Below, in pieces: positions 51,346-64,000 of a DNA stretch of 64,000 nt. Numbering within the stretch: the first letter of the stretch is position 1; the number at the start of each line of letters is the position of its first letter. The notes beneath the pieces were generated by a model that searched no databases, was not told the origin of the DNA, and saw only the letters and a program-made list of their open reading frames with translations. Location: contig OZ038380.1 of the NCBI GenBank assembly GCA_964036045.1, forward strand, positions 123,584,899 through 123,648,898. Direction: 5' to 3'. The translations under genes were made by a program, and so were the position numbers. The DNA comes from Eutreptiella sp. 'Long Island Sound 2002'. Its lineage: Eukaryota; Euglenozoa; Euglenophyceae; Eutreptiales; Eutreptiaceae.

Positions 51346-54300
51346 GACCCGAGCCAGCGTCAAGCCCCCCCCCCCACCCCAGCCAACCCCACCGCACACC
51401 CGCCACAGCCCGGGTAGTCCCGGAGCAGACACCAGGGGAGCAGCACGCAAGGCAACGCAGCCAAGGGGAGATCGGGGAGAGCACGCAAGGAGAAAGGGGA
51501 ACGCACCACCACCACCGGACCCCAGCCACGATTGGCGGGGAACCACGGCCAGGCCCCTCAGCCAGGACTGGCGAGGGGCCACAACACACAACCCCCACAC
51601 CCACACAGACCCGCCAACCAAAGCCCGGAGAGGCGAGGGCAGGCAACCAAACACACCACCAACACACCACACACGCACCCGCGCAGAAAACAAGGACACC
51701 ACCACCACAACCACGGCTGCGACCAACACAAGCACCACAAACACACAAAATACACGAAAGCGTGAATACCGCCCGCACCACAAACACACACAACACAGGA
51801 AACCACCACCCAGCCCCCAAAGAAACCAACAACCCTCAGCCAGGAATGGCAAAGAACCCACCGCCAACCCCACCAACGAACCCCACAAAGGAACGACGGG
51901 AAACGGTGCCCCGGACCCTCTGCCAGGAGGGGTGAAGGGCCGCTCCAACACCAGAAGCTCCACTGGGACAGACGGGTAAACCAACCAGCACCGCCACCCA
52001 CCAAGCCCTCAGCCAGGAGTGGCGAGGGCCCACGCCCAGCACCAGCCGACAGCCAACCACGCCCAGACCCACACGCAGAACCATTGACTACAGCACCCTC
52101 GCCATCAGCGTCAGCAACGGCACCTACAACCGGAACGCCGCCTACAATACCCTCGCCAACGGTGACACCCGGAGCATCAACAGCACCGGCGGCAACGACA
52201 CCTGGTACATTGCCCACGGCACCCTCACCTTGGGCAACATCAGGGACAACGCCCCACCGTCGGCATCAGCAGCAACTCCAGCACGCAGCAAAACACCTAC
52301 GACACCCTGGCCATCATCTGCTCAACACAAGCAGCCAGCCACGCCGCCCGCCAGGCCCTCTGCCAAGAATGGCGAGGGCCGGCGCCCAACACCGGCCAAC
52401 GACCACGACCACGACCACACCCGCGCCACGCACAGACCCGCACCCAAAGCCGCCACCGCCAGCACCCTCACCATCGGCATCACCAGCACCACCGTCAACC
52501 ATAACAGCACCTGCAGCACCCTCACTATTGTCATCACCGGCGGCACCGCCGCCCGCAGCATCACCTACGGCACCTCTCCCTACACACAGCATCACCCGGT
52601 ACAACACCTACAACACCCAGGTCAACGGTATCAACAACACCATCACCTGCACAACCCCGACGATCAACATCACCAGCGGCACCCTTGGACACCAGAGGCG
52701 GCGAGCGCCGCCAGGAGCGGTGAACCAACAAACCATTTCCACGAACCACGCCCTCTGACAGGAATGGCGAGGGCCCACGCCGAGAACCATCAACAACAAC
52801 ACCCTCATCGCCAGAACATCGCACCAGACGCCATCCACAAAGGCATTACCTGCGGCACCCACACCATTGCCACGAAAAGCGAGACCAACACCTGGTGCGC
52901 CGCCTAGGTCACCCTCACCCAGGACATCAGCCGGAGCATCACCTGCAACACCCTCGCCATCGGGATCACCAGCGACCCAAACACCCAGTACATCACCTAC
53001 AGCGCATCCTCACCGTCAGAGCAACCAACAGGACCGGCCAGCACCGCCGCCCACCAGGCCCTGGGCCGGGAACAGAGACGGCCCGTGCCCAAACACAAGC
53101 CAAAGACCGCCCACACACCGACCAACAACAGAACCACCTGCAGCACCCTCATCATCATCATCACCAGAGACATCCTAAACCGTAACATCACCTGCAACGC
53201 CCTCACCATCCGCATCAACAACAGCACCACCAGCAATGCGACCTCAGCAACGGCAACGGCCAGAGCATCACCAACGGCACCCTCACCACCGACGGCATCA
53301 CTAGCGACGCCGCCACCCAACCTCAGCAACACCACCCAGAGCGCCTTACCCTAGGCATCACCCGGTACAACACCTGCAACACCATCGGCATCAACAACAC
53401 CATCACATCCACCACCCTCACCATCAACAACACCAGTGGCACCCTCCGCCAGGAGTGGCAAGGAGCTGCCTTGACACCAGAGGCGGCCAACACCGCCAGG
53501 ACCGACGCACCCACCGACCAGCAACACCCACTGGACCCTCCGCCAGCAGTGGCGAGGGCCCACGTCCAGACCCAAGGACAACCACCCATACCCGGACCCA
53601 CATCCATCGCCTACGGCTCCATCGGAGCATCACCAGCAGCACCATCCACCAGTGCATCGCCTGCAGCACCCTCACCATCAGCATCACAGCAGCACCGCCA
53701 CCCACCCGCATCATCAGCATCATGACCTACAACACCCTCACCCTCGACAACACGCGGTGCAGCACCTGCAACTGCAGACGCCAGGATTGGCGAGGAGCTG
53801 CCCCAGCACCAGAGGTGACCAACATCACCAGGACCGGGAAGCCAACCGACCACCAGCCAAACACCAACGCCCGCCAGGCCTTCCGCAAGAAGTGGCGAGG
53901 CCCCAAGCCCAGAACCGCCGGCGACAGCCCATGGGCAGGCCCACACCCAGCACCATCACCAGCAACACCCTCAGCATCAGAGCACCACAAGAAGCGCCAT
54001 CCACCAAAGCATCACCTGCGAAACCCTCACCCTCGGCATCACAAGCGACACCAACACCCGGTGCACCACCTACACAACCCTCGCCGACGACGTCACCCGA
54101 AGCATCACCGGCAACACCCTCACCGTAGGCATCGTCAGAGACAGCAAAAACCGTGTTGAGTCACCTGCAACACCCTCACCATCGCCATCACCAACAACCC
54201 CAGCACAGTATATCACCTACGACACCCTCACCGTCGGCATCAACAAGGGCACCAGCAGGACTGGTGGGCCTACCGGCCAGCAATGCCACCCACCGGGCCC

Positions 54301-57300
54301 CCAGCCAGGAATAGTCACAGCCCACGCGCCATAAGGCCCAAGGACCACCCACACGCCTGGGCAGACCCACACGCAGAACCACCACCTGCGGCACCCTCAC
54401 CATCATCATCAGCAGCGGCACCGCAGAACGGGGCACCACCGACACCACCCTCACCATCGGCATCACCAGCGACACCGTAAACCAGAGCGTCACCTGCAAC
54501 ACCCGCAGCATCGGCATCACGCGGAGCATCACGGACAACACCCTCACTGCCAGCATCACGAGCGACAACGCCAACCACCCGCAGCATCATCACCCACAGC
54601 ACCCCATCCCTAGGCAGCACCATCAGCATCAACAACACCATCACATCCACCACCCTCACCATCAGCAACACCAGCAGCACCCTCCGCCAGGAGTGGCGAG
54701 GAGATGCTCCGCCGTCACCGGAGACAACCAACACCGCCAGGACCGGCGCGCCAACCGAACAACAGGGCCCTCTGCCAGGAGAGGCGATGGCCCAGAACCA
54801 CCAACGACCACCCATGCGCAGACCCGCACCCATCACCCGCGGCACCCTCACTGTCTGAGCATCACCAGCGGTACCACCCACCAATGCATCACCGGCAGCG
54901 CCCTGACGAACCGCGTCACCAACGGCGCCAACAACCAGAGCACCACCGGCACCAACATCACCATCAGCATCACCAGCAGCACCAACGCCCCACGCGTCAG
55001 CCGCACTGCCCACGACAGCGGCATCAACTGGACCATCATCGGCACCACCCTCACCGGCGGCATCACCGGCAACGCCGCCACCCACCCACACCGTCATCAC
55101 CTACACCAACCTCACCCTCGGCATAGCCCGGTGCAACACCTGCAACCGCAGACGTCACCGACATCGACAACACCGTCAACTACCCCACCCTCACCGTCAG
55201 CACCCTCCGCCACGATTGGCGAGGACATGCCCAGACACCAGAAGCGACCAACACCGCCAAGACCGGCGAACCCACCGACCACAAACGCCCACCAAGCCCT
55301 CCGCCAGGAGTGGCGAGGGCCCACGCCTAGCACCAGCGACGACCACCCATGCGCGAACTCAAACCCAGAGCCATCACGTGCAACACCCTCACCGTCGTCA
55401 TCACCAGCGGCACCAGCAGCCGTAACACCCCCCGCAGCACCCTCGCCATCAGAGAAAGCATTACCAGCGGCACCAACACCCGGGGCATCAACCGCAACAC
55501 CCTCACGGTTGGCATCACCATTAATGCCAACACCCGGCGCGTCACCTACACCACCCTCAGCAACACCATCGCAAGCGGCTCCATCAGCCGGTACATCACG
55601 CACATCACCCTCGCTATCCGTGCCACCGGCAGCACCACCACCTGGATACGGTTCCCACATTCCATCCTCCATCCCAGGAACAATGACAGCGCCTGCACCA
55701 ACCCCACCATCTACACCACAAGCGGCACCATCACCAGCAGCACCCAAATCACCGGTGACAGCAACCTCGCCCCTCAACACGACCCGGCACCCCCACCACC
55801 GCCGTCACCAGCGCCACCATCACCGGTTGCAACACCTACTCTCACGAACTGGCATCACCAAGGACGCCAACACCACACCCTAACCCTCACCCGAACCCAT
55901 ACCCTGCAGCAACACCTGCAGTACCCCCACCAACAACATCACCAGCGGCACCCTCCGCCATAAAGGGCGAGAAACCTCCCAACACGGACAGGACCAGAAG
56001 ACGACGGAAACCACCAGGACCAGCAGGCAAGCTGGCCAACAGCGTCCACAACAGGCCAATGACCGCTCGCGCGCAGACCCACAACCAGAACCAGCACCTA
56101 CACCACCACCTAACATCAACATCACCAACACCGTCAACCGTAACACCGCCTGCAACACCCTCAGCATCAGCATTGCCGACGACCCTCACCCCCGATACGT
56201 GCGACACCTGCCGCGCCCTCACCATCGGCGTCACCTGGCACCGACACCCGGGGGGACAACAACAGCGCCCTCATCATCACCACCACCAAACACCATGAAC
56301 TATGATCCGCATCGCCACCACCACAGCAGCCTCACCATGGGCATCACCAGCAGCAAACTCACCCGTTACATCACCGGCAGCGCCGTCACCACCGGCACCA
56401 CCACTCATGGCAACACTTGCGCTCACCATCGTCCTCACCAGCGGCACCATCACCCAGTGAAACGCCTCCAACGGCCTCAAAATCGACACCACCAGCACCA
56501 CCATCACCTGACGGGGTCTACCCGCAGTCCAAGGAAAGGTCTGTTTCGAAGGACCGCGACGTCACCTGCATCACCCCCCACCGTCTGCAACACCACCTCC
56601 ACCCGGCCGCATCACCAGCACCACAGACACCCACCACCGCCGCCAACAGCGACAACACCACCCTGTACACCACCCACAACACCCTCACTGTTGGCGTCAC
56701 GACCCTCGCTGTCACCCGGTGCATCCCCTACGCCACCCTCACCACGACATCACCTACCGCACCCCCAACATCGGCATCATCGACCCCACGACCCGATGTG
56801 TCACCTACAGCACCCTCATCATCACCATCACGAACCGTGGTGTCCAACGGTCCGGCCCGGATACGTTACAGCCCCATGGCCCAGGGACAGCACCCTCACC
56901 ATCCGCATCACCAGCAACACCACCGCCCGTTACGTCACCAGCAGCACCCTCCCCATCGCCAACCGAACCACCACCCTCACCGTCAGCATCACCAACAGCA
57001 CCAGAAGCACCATCGCCACCAACACCACCAGCGACACCATCGCAGGCTGACCCACCAACCTCACCATCAACTGACGCATTGCCTACACCGCCCTGACCAC
57101 CGGCATCACCAGCGCCACCATCATCAGCCACATCCACACAGCACCCTCACCAAGGACATCACCGGCAACACGGTGCCGTTGCATCACCTGCACCATCGCC
57201 TACGCCACCCTCGCCATCGGCACCATCAGGGGCGCAATCACCCACTGCATCACCCATACCACCCTCACCACCAGCATCACCAGCGCCTCGCACCACATCA

Positions 57301-57480
57301 CCTGCAACGACCACACCACCTACCAGCAGGACACACACGGAAAACACCCAAACACCCACTGGACCTCACCGGACCGCCCCACGACCTGAACCAGCCCCGG
57401 GGAGAACGAGCCAACAAGCGCAACACACCACACCTCAAGGGTCAGAGGTCACCGGGAACAGCAGAGCGAGCACACCACCA
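51346..57480 (+). repeat. Degenerate CACC/CATCACC repeat region with scattered hairpins
   Basis: From about 52080 to 57330 the sequence is an imperfect reiteration of an ACCCTCACCATCGGCATC / ACCAGCGGCACC theme. In one phase it encodes Thr/Ile/Ser text such as NTLTVGITSGT. Hairpin motifs of the GCCA/TGGC family recur every few hundred bases (51526, 51560, 52011, 52360, 53448, 53541, 53781, 54687, 55209, 55303). The loops vary (CGAT, GGAC, GGAG, AGAA) while the arms are kept. It lies directly upstream of LINE copy 2 ORF1 and may be its 5' leader (inference). Confidence 0.75.
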
Positions 57481-60400
57481 CCCGCACGCGTCACCCACCC
57501 TGCCGTACAACGCCCCCGCGACACCGCCACCACACCGTCCCCCCGCTTCCCCCGACAGGACGTTCGCTGCAGCCCACTGCCCCTGGACGACGACTACGAC
57601 GTCCTCCCAGCCATCCAACACCTACTGGCAGCCACGGCCCCACGCCCACACGCCCACCAGCAAACCCTGGAACCACAGGAACCCGACCACCCCATGCAAC
57701 CCCGCTCCGTATCCCCCGCAGCCACCGCGGACCAGAACGCGGAACACCAGCAACAGGAACCTGACCGCGCCGCCACACCCCCGCCGCCCCCCCCTCCAAA
57801 GGACATCTACGCCACACTGGCAAGCACCCTAGCCCAGCCCATGGATGCCGAGCAATACTACCAATGCGTCCTTCGAGAACTCTCAGCGAGCCACGCGACC
57901 CTCCAGGGGTGGAGGCAGGCGAAAATGGGCGACAACGAGTGGGGCCCGGAAGACAACCTTCTCTGGGAAAATACCTGGAAGAGCACCATGGACACCTTCC
58001 TGGAAGCGGCAGCCATGACCTACCCCTGCCCACCCGAGGACACCCGGCACGCCCTCCACGCCCTCCTTGCGTTCCACAGCTGGAAACCCCACCACACCAT
58101 CACCCTCCGCCCCCTCGACCACAATCCGCACCAATGGACGCCTGAAGACGGCGCTACCACCGCCATTAGCATACAGCAAGACCCCGAGAACCCATCAGGG
58201 TGCCATCTCACTTGGAACGATCCAGCATCGCACCCATCCCGCCTACCCCAGCCTCCAAGACGTCTTCGCCACCATCAGCGCAAAAATACAAGACGCAAAA
58301 GCCCCCGAACAACCAGAAAACGAGATGCCCCAGGCACCCCCCCCAGCAACCGCACCGGGGCGCCCCCAGAAAGAGCCCCTCACCCACCCCATCACCAAAA
58401 TGGAGCTCCTCCCACAACACCGCACCACCCCGGATCGCAACGGATTTCGGAACCTACCGCGGGAATTGGCAGTCCACAACGGCACGTTCCGGTGGGACCA
58501 AATCACACCGGGGCTCCAGGCCATCCGCCTCCACTAAATCACCGAACCCACCAACACCTGGGCACTACCGGCAGACCGCCACCACCTCCTCCTCACCATC
58601 CAAGGAGATGTCGCCATCACGCCAACGAAAGGAGACCCCATAACGACAGCCCCCGCCCAAGCCATCCACATACCCCCACAACATCATCGGCACCCATGAC
58701 AGTGCACCCGGGCCCCACCCCATGGCAAGCCATCGTCATCGCCTACCCCTCCCCCAAACCACACACACACACACCTTGCAACAAAGGTGGGAGGACATCC
58801 GTGGGGACCTCCTCCAGGAACACCTAGGACCCACGCGCACCGACCAAATCCTCCATCCGGTGAGAGGAGTAGCCCAAGCACCACACGGCATACACACCCC
58901 GGGGTTATGGGCATATGCCACACCCATGAGCCCACAAGCAGCGGAGGACATCAGGACCGCACTATCCATCCAGCAAGCCCAGAACCCAAACGCCACACCG
59001 CAACACCCAACGAGGCTACACCATTTGGTGGGCATATCAAGACCAGGACGCCCTCACCCCCTCACCAGGGCCCCCCCCCCCTAGGCACCAACACCACCGC
59101 CCTCCTGCAGCCCGCGGCAGCGGCAGCCACCCAGGTAGGTGCCCCGGAAGCCTGGAGCCCACAATACCTGGCCGACACCAAAGTGGCACCGCACGTGAAA
59201 GCCCAAGAAAGACCCCCAACGCCAAAACCGCTCCATCCCAAACTCAGACTAGACACAGCAGAACACACCCCCCACGACGAGTTGGCGGCCCACTACATCA
59301 TCCCCCACACCACCAACCGCAAAAACGACGTCGCCAAGATCACCGTGACCCGCCACCTCCCCCACACTAAACAGGTGTATGAGCTGACAGCCCCCAACGT
59401 CCTCGTCAGCCATTGCTGACACTACGAGCGATACACCATACGGGAGGAGGGGACGACGGTGACCACCCTGTACACGTTAGCAACATGAGAAGACCTCCCA
59501 CACCCCACCCTCCATCACACCCCCTCCTGGCCCACCCCCTTCCACACGGCAGACCGCCCCAACAAGAAGCCCAAACACACAGGAACGGACAGTCCCGCCC
59601 ATAGGCTCAGCAGCGACACGACGCACGATGCAAGGCGCGCAACCTCCACGAAGACCACACCATCCCCCGCATAAGCGCCCCCGCCCGCAGAATGTCCCAT
59701 GCCACCCACAACCGCACGATCACCGGCATCATCACGGACTGCCTGAACCCGGCGGCATCACGGGCAGACGCCGTGTGGATCAGCGAAGGACGCCTCCACA
59801 CACGGGCGGTGGCGTGCCTCAACGACATCAAACCCAATAACCTACAGCGCGCCGTCAGACCCTTCGCTGTACGCATCACCCCATAGGGCATCAACACCAC
59901 GACCCGCCCTGCTCCACCCGGTGCACCTCGCCCCTGCGCCAACCGCTCCCGGCCCCCACCATCACGGGCAGCATGTACCTGGGCACCGTGCCAGGGGACC
60001 CAAACATATACAACCTGCCAAACAGGTCCAGGGAACACGCCATCCCCCTGCACGGGGTAGAGTCCCTCGCCCACGGACCGCCCCGACCAAAACACCAACA
60101 CCAACACATCCCAGGGGACAAACAAGCACAGGCGCCAGACGGGAGAAAAAAAAAGCCCACCAACTCGCTCTGGCCCGCATCACCGTCCATCCCACAGCCA
60201 ACCTACGAAAGAACTTCTGCACGGAGCGCCACATCGTCCTGGAGGGGCAAGCACAACACATCATCGGCACCGCCCTGGACACCCTTGCTGCCCACAGACA
60301 CCACTGGGACGCCACTGCCATCCCAGCGATGTCCCTGCCACCGCAAGGCCCCAAAGACCCCGTCACCCCCTTCCACATCGACCAACTCCTAGGCCGCAGG

Positions 60401-61201
60401 CCCACCCCACACCTCCATCCCTCCAGGATAGAACTAGCCATCGCATCGTGGGACACCCTGGACACGCCCCGGCAACGTCCCGCCGTCCACATCCTCAAAG
60501 CAGACACCCGATGGTGGTTCCTCCACTGGACACACGGAGTCCTCATGGCGGTGCAGGCCTACGCCCCAGAAGTAGACCTGGAAGACCCCCCACGGGGCCT
60601 GCAGCGACTCTTTCAAGCCACCACCCTCACAGGCCGCGAGGGCGCCCCGTGGGAAGCCCTCCACACGGCACTCTACTGGGCTCAAGGATCCCCCAGCGGT
60701 CCAGACACACCGGAGCCCACGGAGGGCTGGCTCAAACAGGCAAAGGCTGTGCAGAACTACCACCTCCAGCACCCTTTCGACGACGGCCCGGCCGCACTGC
60801 CATGGCCCACAAACCCCCCCGAGACTGTACGCAAGCTCCCCGACCTCAAGCGCAACCGCGCGAAAGGGACCATGCAATCACCGGCGGAGCCCCCGCTACG
60901 GGACCCTGGCAAGCAGGCCACGCACCCCTTCTTCCAACCCCATGCCCCCCCCAGCCCCACCACCTCCAGTTCCGCCAAAGCGAGCGCGGCGGAAAAGAGG
61001 CGAACCCGCCCCCAGCCCCCAACAAGCCAGAAAAGACAGCAGGGCAACAACCTCCCAACCCCCCGCACCCCCCCCGACCCTCCCGACCAACTCGGCGTCC
61101 GCCCCCCACCCGGACCAAGCATCCTGATCATCATCCCTCCCGCCACAAGCACCGCCCCAGCGCGAAGCGTACCCAAAGTTCAAAAAAGGCACCAAAGTTG
61201 A
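57481..61201 (+). pseudogene. LINE copy 2 ORF1 region, multiply frameshifted
   Basis: Protein-like segments in changing frames: DIYATLASTLAQPMDAEQYY, LLWENTWKSTMDTFLEAAAM and CHLTWNDPASHPS (57694-58240). Next are FATISAKIQDAKAPEQPE to FRWDQITPGLQAIRLH (58270-58537), then WEDIRGDLLQEHLGPTRTDQ (58780-59080) and VAKITVTRHLPHTKQVYEL (to 59419). HNRTITGIITDCLNPAASRA follows (59700-59886), then HIVLEGQAQHIIGTALDTL, RWWFLHWTHGVLMAVQAYAP and a Pro-rich end (60190-61201). I recognise no domain. The mixture of folded-looking and Pro-rich segments and the position before the endonuclease suggest a LINE ORF1 or the N-terminal part of a single polyprotein. Confidence 0.55.
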
Positions 61202-62370
61202 ACAGCCCCTCCTCAACGACCCCGCGGGCGACTGGATCTGGTGTGGGGGCACGATCAAGTACCGCCTCCAGGAACTGGGCCCCAACGGGGGGTGCAAATC
61301 CGGGTGACATAGTACCGCCAGATGGAGCTAGACCAAGGCAACAGCGCCCCGCACAAGCCAGTGGGCGACACCTTAGAGCTCAACAGTGCCACCCCAACCG
61401 GCTCCGCACGCCGAAACTAAGGCCCACAGAGGCACCAAGTACACCGGGGTGCTCCCCCCTGAGGAGAGCCAGGGCCTCCCCCCACCGCGCCTGACCAAGC
61501 GTTCACAACCCCGCAAACATTCCCCAGGCCCCAATCCTCCTCCCTGACGGGGCAAGGGCCGAGGACGAAAGCCTCCACAACCTCGGCCTGCGCCTACGGA
61601 GGCTACCGTCAACCTCCTCGACCTCAACCACCCGGCCATCACATACTCCAAGGACGCCACAGCCGCCCTCCAGGAGCTCGTGATGGCACAGGGGACTGAG
61701 TGCGTCCCCCGCCTCCTCACCTTCCAGGAACAAGGCCTACAACGCGACGACCCTCCAGAACCCACCCCCATATCTACCCCGGACCAGAAAGCGTACACAT
61801 GCTACTGGCACAAGGGGACCCCCCCATATGCCCGAGCCGGCATCTACGTCCACCTCGTCCACCACCCCAGCATCCCAGGGAGACTAAGCGTCTACGAGGT
61901 CGTCGGGGACAGATGGCAACATAACGTCATCAACGCCCACGTCCCCTTCGGCGACGCCACGGAACCCTTCCTCCACGCCCTGGCCGAAGCATACCGCCAG
62001 ATGGCCGGGCTCGTCTCCACCATCATCATCGGCGACATGGACGCAGCCCCGAGGCCGGCGGCCCGAGGAGGGCAGGCCACACCCCAGGACCATGCGATTC
62101 GCGACACCATCGAAATGCTGGAGCTCGTGGACCTGACGGCGAACCTCGAAGGCCAACCATCCCACTTCCGCCACCAAACCGAGGCCGCCCCCTCCGGCAT
62201 CAACGTATGCTATGGCGACCCCACCACCATCATCCGGGCAGAGGCCCGATACCGCCCCCTCTTGCTGGGATCGACGGGCCATAGGCCCCTGCATACCCGC
62301 CTCACCGTCCCGAAACCTTCCCCTCAGCCCCCGAGGGGAAGCGGACCAAGGATTACCATCCCCCCTGAAA
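61202..62370 (+). pseudogene. LINE copy 2 APE-type endonuclease
   Basis: The frame from about 61610 has ITYSKDATAALQEL, LLTFQEQGLQ, VINAHVPFGD, IIIGDMDAAP (the usual GDxN box with Asp in place of Asn), SGINVCYGDP and LGSTGHRPLHTRL (His of the last box kept, preceding Asp missing). It is better preserved than copy 1, which reads IIIRDMNAAP and LGHTGNSPL. The enzyme would nick target DNA. The frame shifts near 62340, within GEADQGLPSPLK. Confidence 0.85.
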
Positions 62371-63078
62371 ATGCCCCCACTGCACGACAAACAAGCCTGG
62401 TCCCAATATCACAGGGCCATAGACCGCGCCCGGAGCAGCCAACCAGACCCGTCCGAGCTACTCACAGCCATGCGCACAGCCGCCGTCGCCTGCGGTTTCC
62501 AGCCACAACCCCACGCTGAGGACAACCAGCCACCCATGGCCCTAGGGGACATGCTCCATGACCTCTGGCATGCGAAGCAACAACTGGCGACCCTCCTCCA
62601 CATCAACACCCTGCAAACCCGCCGCAACATACACCACTGCAGGACACAGATAGCCCACATCAGGGCGGACCTGCAACAGTGGCACATCCACAGGCAACAG
62701 CGTATCGCCCAAGAGCACGAACGGTATGCGCAACATGAACTCCCCTACCAGGCCATCCGCCACCTCAACAACGCCATGACCAACACCGGCCACCGCACCA
62801 TCACGAAGGTCAGGCAGGAGGACTGCTTCCTGACTAATGACCCAGCCACCGTGCTCCAAGCCAGCCAAGACAGCTTCCTCCATCAACACACACCCACCCA
62901 GGACACACTGGACAAGGACACCCAAAACAAAGTCGACCGCCTCCCTCAGGTCTTCAACCACGCCCAGAGGAGGCAACTAGAAAAATACCCGTTCACCATC
63001 CACGAAGTCCCGAAGGCCATCAACAGTCTCCGGCAACACACAACCCCAGGCTACAACGGCCTCCCTCCGGAGGCATAA
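62371..63078 (+). pseudogene. LINE copy 2 linker between endonuclease and RT
   Basis: The frame reads MPPLHDKQAWSQYHRAIDRA, GDMLHDLWHAKQQLATLL, RQQRIAQEHERYAQHELPYQ and KYPFTIHEVPKAINSLRQHT, ending at a TAA where copy 1 has a Tyr codon. It shows the empty target site of element A (about 62735-62750). The pattern LEKYPFTIHEVPKAI...TPGYNGLPPE is the usual lead-in to LINE RT domains. Confidence 0.8.
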
Positions 63079-64000
63079 TACCAACTCCCCGCCCACCTCC
63101 TCCGCATCCTCGCCCACCGCCTCTGGGACATCGTCATGGGGCAGACCCTCCTGCCACCAGACTTGGCAAACGTTGTCCGCCCCCTCTACAAAAAAGGGGA
63201 CTGGGCCGACCCGAACGACTGGCGCCCCTTAGTCTGTGCAGTCACGGAGGTCAAAATCGTCTGGACCATCCTGCTGCGCCGCATCCGCCCCAACCTGGAC
63301 CCCCAAATACCGGCCAGCCTCTGGGGGGCCATCCCGGGCCGGTCCCCACACGAAGCCCTCTTCCTCCAGGACACCATCACCAACATGGACCCGGTGGACC
63401 TCATCATCGCCTCCCTCGACGTCAAGGGAGCCTTCCCAAACACCCCCTGGCTTCTTCTGGAAGCAGTATGGAAACGCATGGGCCTCCCCTACCAGAACTT
63501 CGCCTCCGACTACATCCGCACTCGCAAATACACAGTCCGCACTGGGGCGGGCCTCACCCCCTTCCTGGAGCCAGGCAGCGGGGTCCCCGGAGGAGCGGAA
63601 GGCCCCTTCCTGTAGCTCCTCGTGATCCTCCCCCTAGCCCGCACAATGGAACAGGATTACCCGGCCTACGCACCCTAACCCCTCCTCTCCCGCCTAGTGG
63701 GCTTCGCGGACGACACCGACCTCACGGTCGCACACACCCCACAAGAACCCCACACCCCAGACACCGGACCGACAGTCATCCAACGTGGCAACAACCTACT
63801 GGACGTGACCATCTCCTACCTCTCCCGCAACAACCTCATAGTCCACCCTACAAAGTCGGTAGCCATGATCAAGGGGTCTGCCACAGCACCCACCCTGGGG
63901 CCACAAGGGCCCCCCATGCAAGTGGTGGAAGCCACCACCCAACTGGGAGTGATCCAGGCCGCCAACCCTGAGGATACCACCCACCCTCCCAAGCTGCAGT
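63079..64000 (+). pseudogene. LINE copy 2 reverse transcriptase, partial
   Basis: Motifs: DWADPNDWRPLVCAVTEVKI, IPASLWGAIPGRSPHEALF, LIIASLDVKGAFPNTPW (motif A), GSGVPGGAEGPFL (the Gln of the usual PQG motif is missing), a TAG at 63613, a TAA at about 63676, then LVGFADDTDLTV (motif C) and a continuing frame to the window edge. Nonfunctional because of the stops. Confidence 0.88.

Larger units (their letters stand above)
57481..64000 (+). mobile_element. LINE copy 2, cut by the right window edge
   Basis: Same LINE family as copy 1, aligned over the ORF1 end, endonuclease, linker and RT (60930-64000 against 4002-5766 plus 24920-26200). It keeps more of the 5' side: a roughly 3.5-kb ORF1 region absent from copy 1. 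Its 5' limit is uncertain because repeats precede it. Many frameshifts and stops make it inactive. Confidence 0.85.

Overview
The window is nuclear DNA from a eukaryote and is almost entirely transposable elements. I see no ordinary host gene, rRNA or bacterial operon. Three Ty3-type LTR retrotransposons with chromodomain integrases, and two copies of a very GC-rich LINE, account for most of it. All three LTR elements carry a primer-binding site, TGGTAGCAGAG, that fits an initiator tRNA-Met ending CTCTGCTACCA. A large, repeat-rich protist or algal genome fits best (inference; sequence alone does not fix the taxon).

Positions 1-46262 form one four-level nest. The outermost element, C, lies on the minus strand: its 5' LTR is at 45739-46262 and its 3' LTR runs off the left edge. 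LINE copy 1 (4002-39856) sits inside the RNase H region of C and is flanked by a perfect 10-bp target-site duplication. Element A (5767-24913, plus) sits inside the LINE, with a 5-bp duplication ACTCC. Element B (8109-18291, plus) sits inside the gag of A. LTR divergence agrees with this order: 12 differences in 480 bp for B, roughly 30 in 785 bp for A, and C is riddled with stops and frameshifts.

Element B is nearly intact. Gag ends in a UAG and pol continues in the same frame (protease, methyltransferase-like domain, reverse transcriptase, RNase H). The last four bases of that frame overlap the ATG of a separate integrase-chromodomain frame. C has the same order, the same UAG and the same unusual D-N-G-S protease motif. 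In A, B and C an open frame starts inside the LTR and reads the primer-binding site in the same phase, as Gly-Ser-Arg-Gly. A is damaged: its protease/methyltransferase module is inverted and displaced.

LINE copy 1 is 5'-truncated. It encodes the end of an ORF1, an APE-type endonuclease, RT, RNase H and zinc finger, a possible Ulp1-like cysteine protease domain, and long Pro-rich tracts. Part of it (RNase H onward) occurs twice, around a GC-rich tandem array (29440-31683). LINE copy 2 (about 57481 to the right edge) carries ORF1, endonuclease and RT.

Between the nest and LINE copy 2 (46263-57480) lie layered tandem repeats. The most striking is an array of small hairpins (GCCA arm, 4-base loop, TGGC arm, with compensating outer stems) at alternating 36/47-bp spacing. 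The same hairpin occurs in the 3' tail of LINE copy 1.
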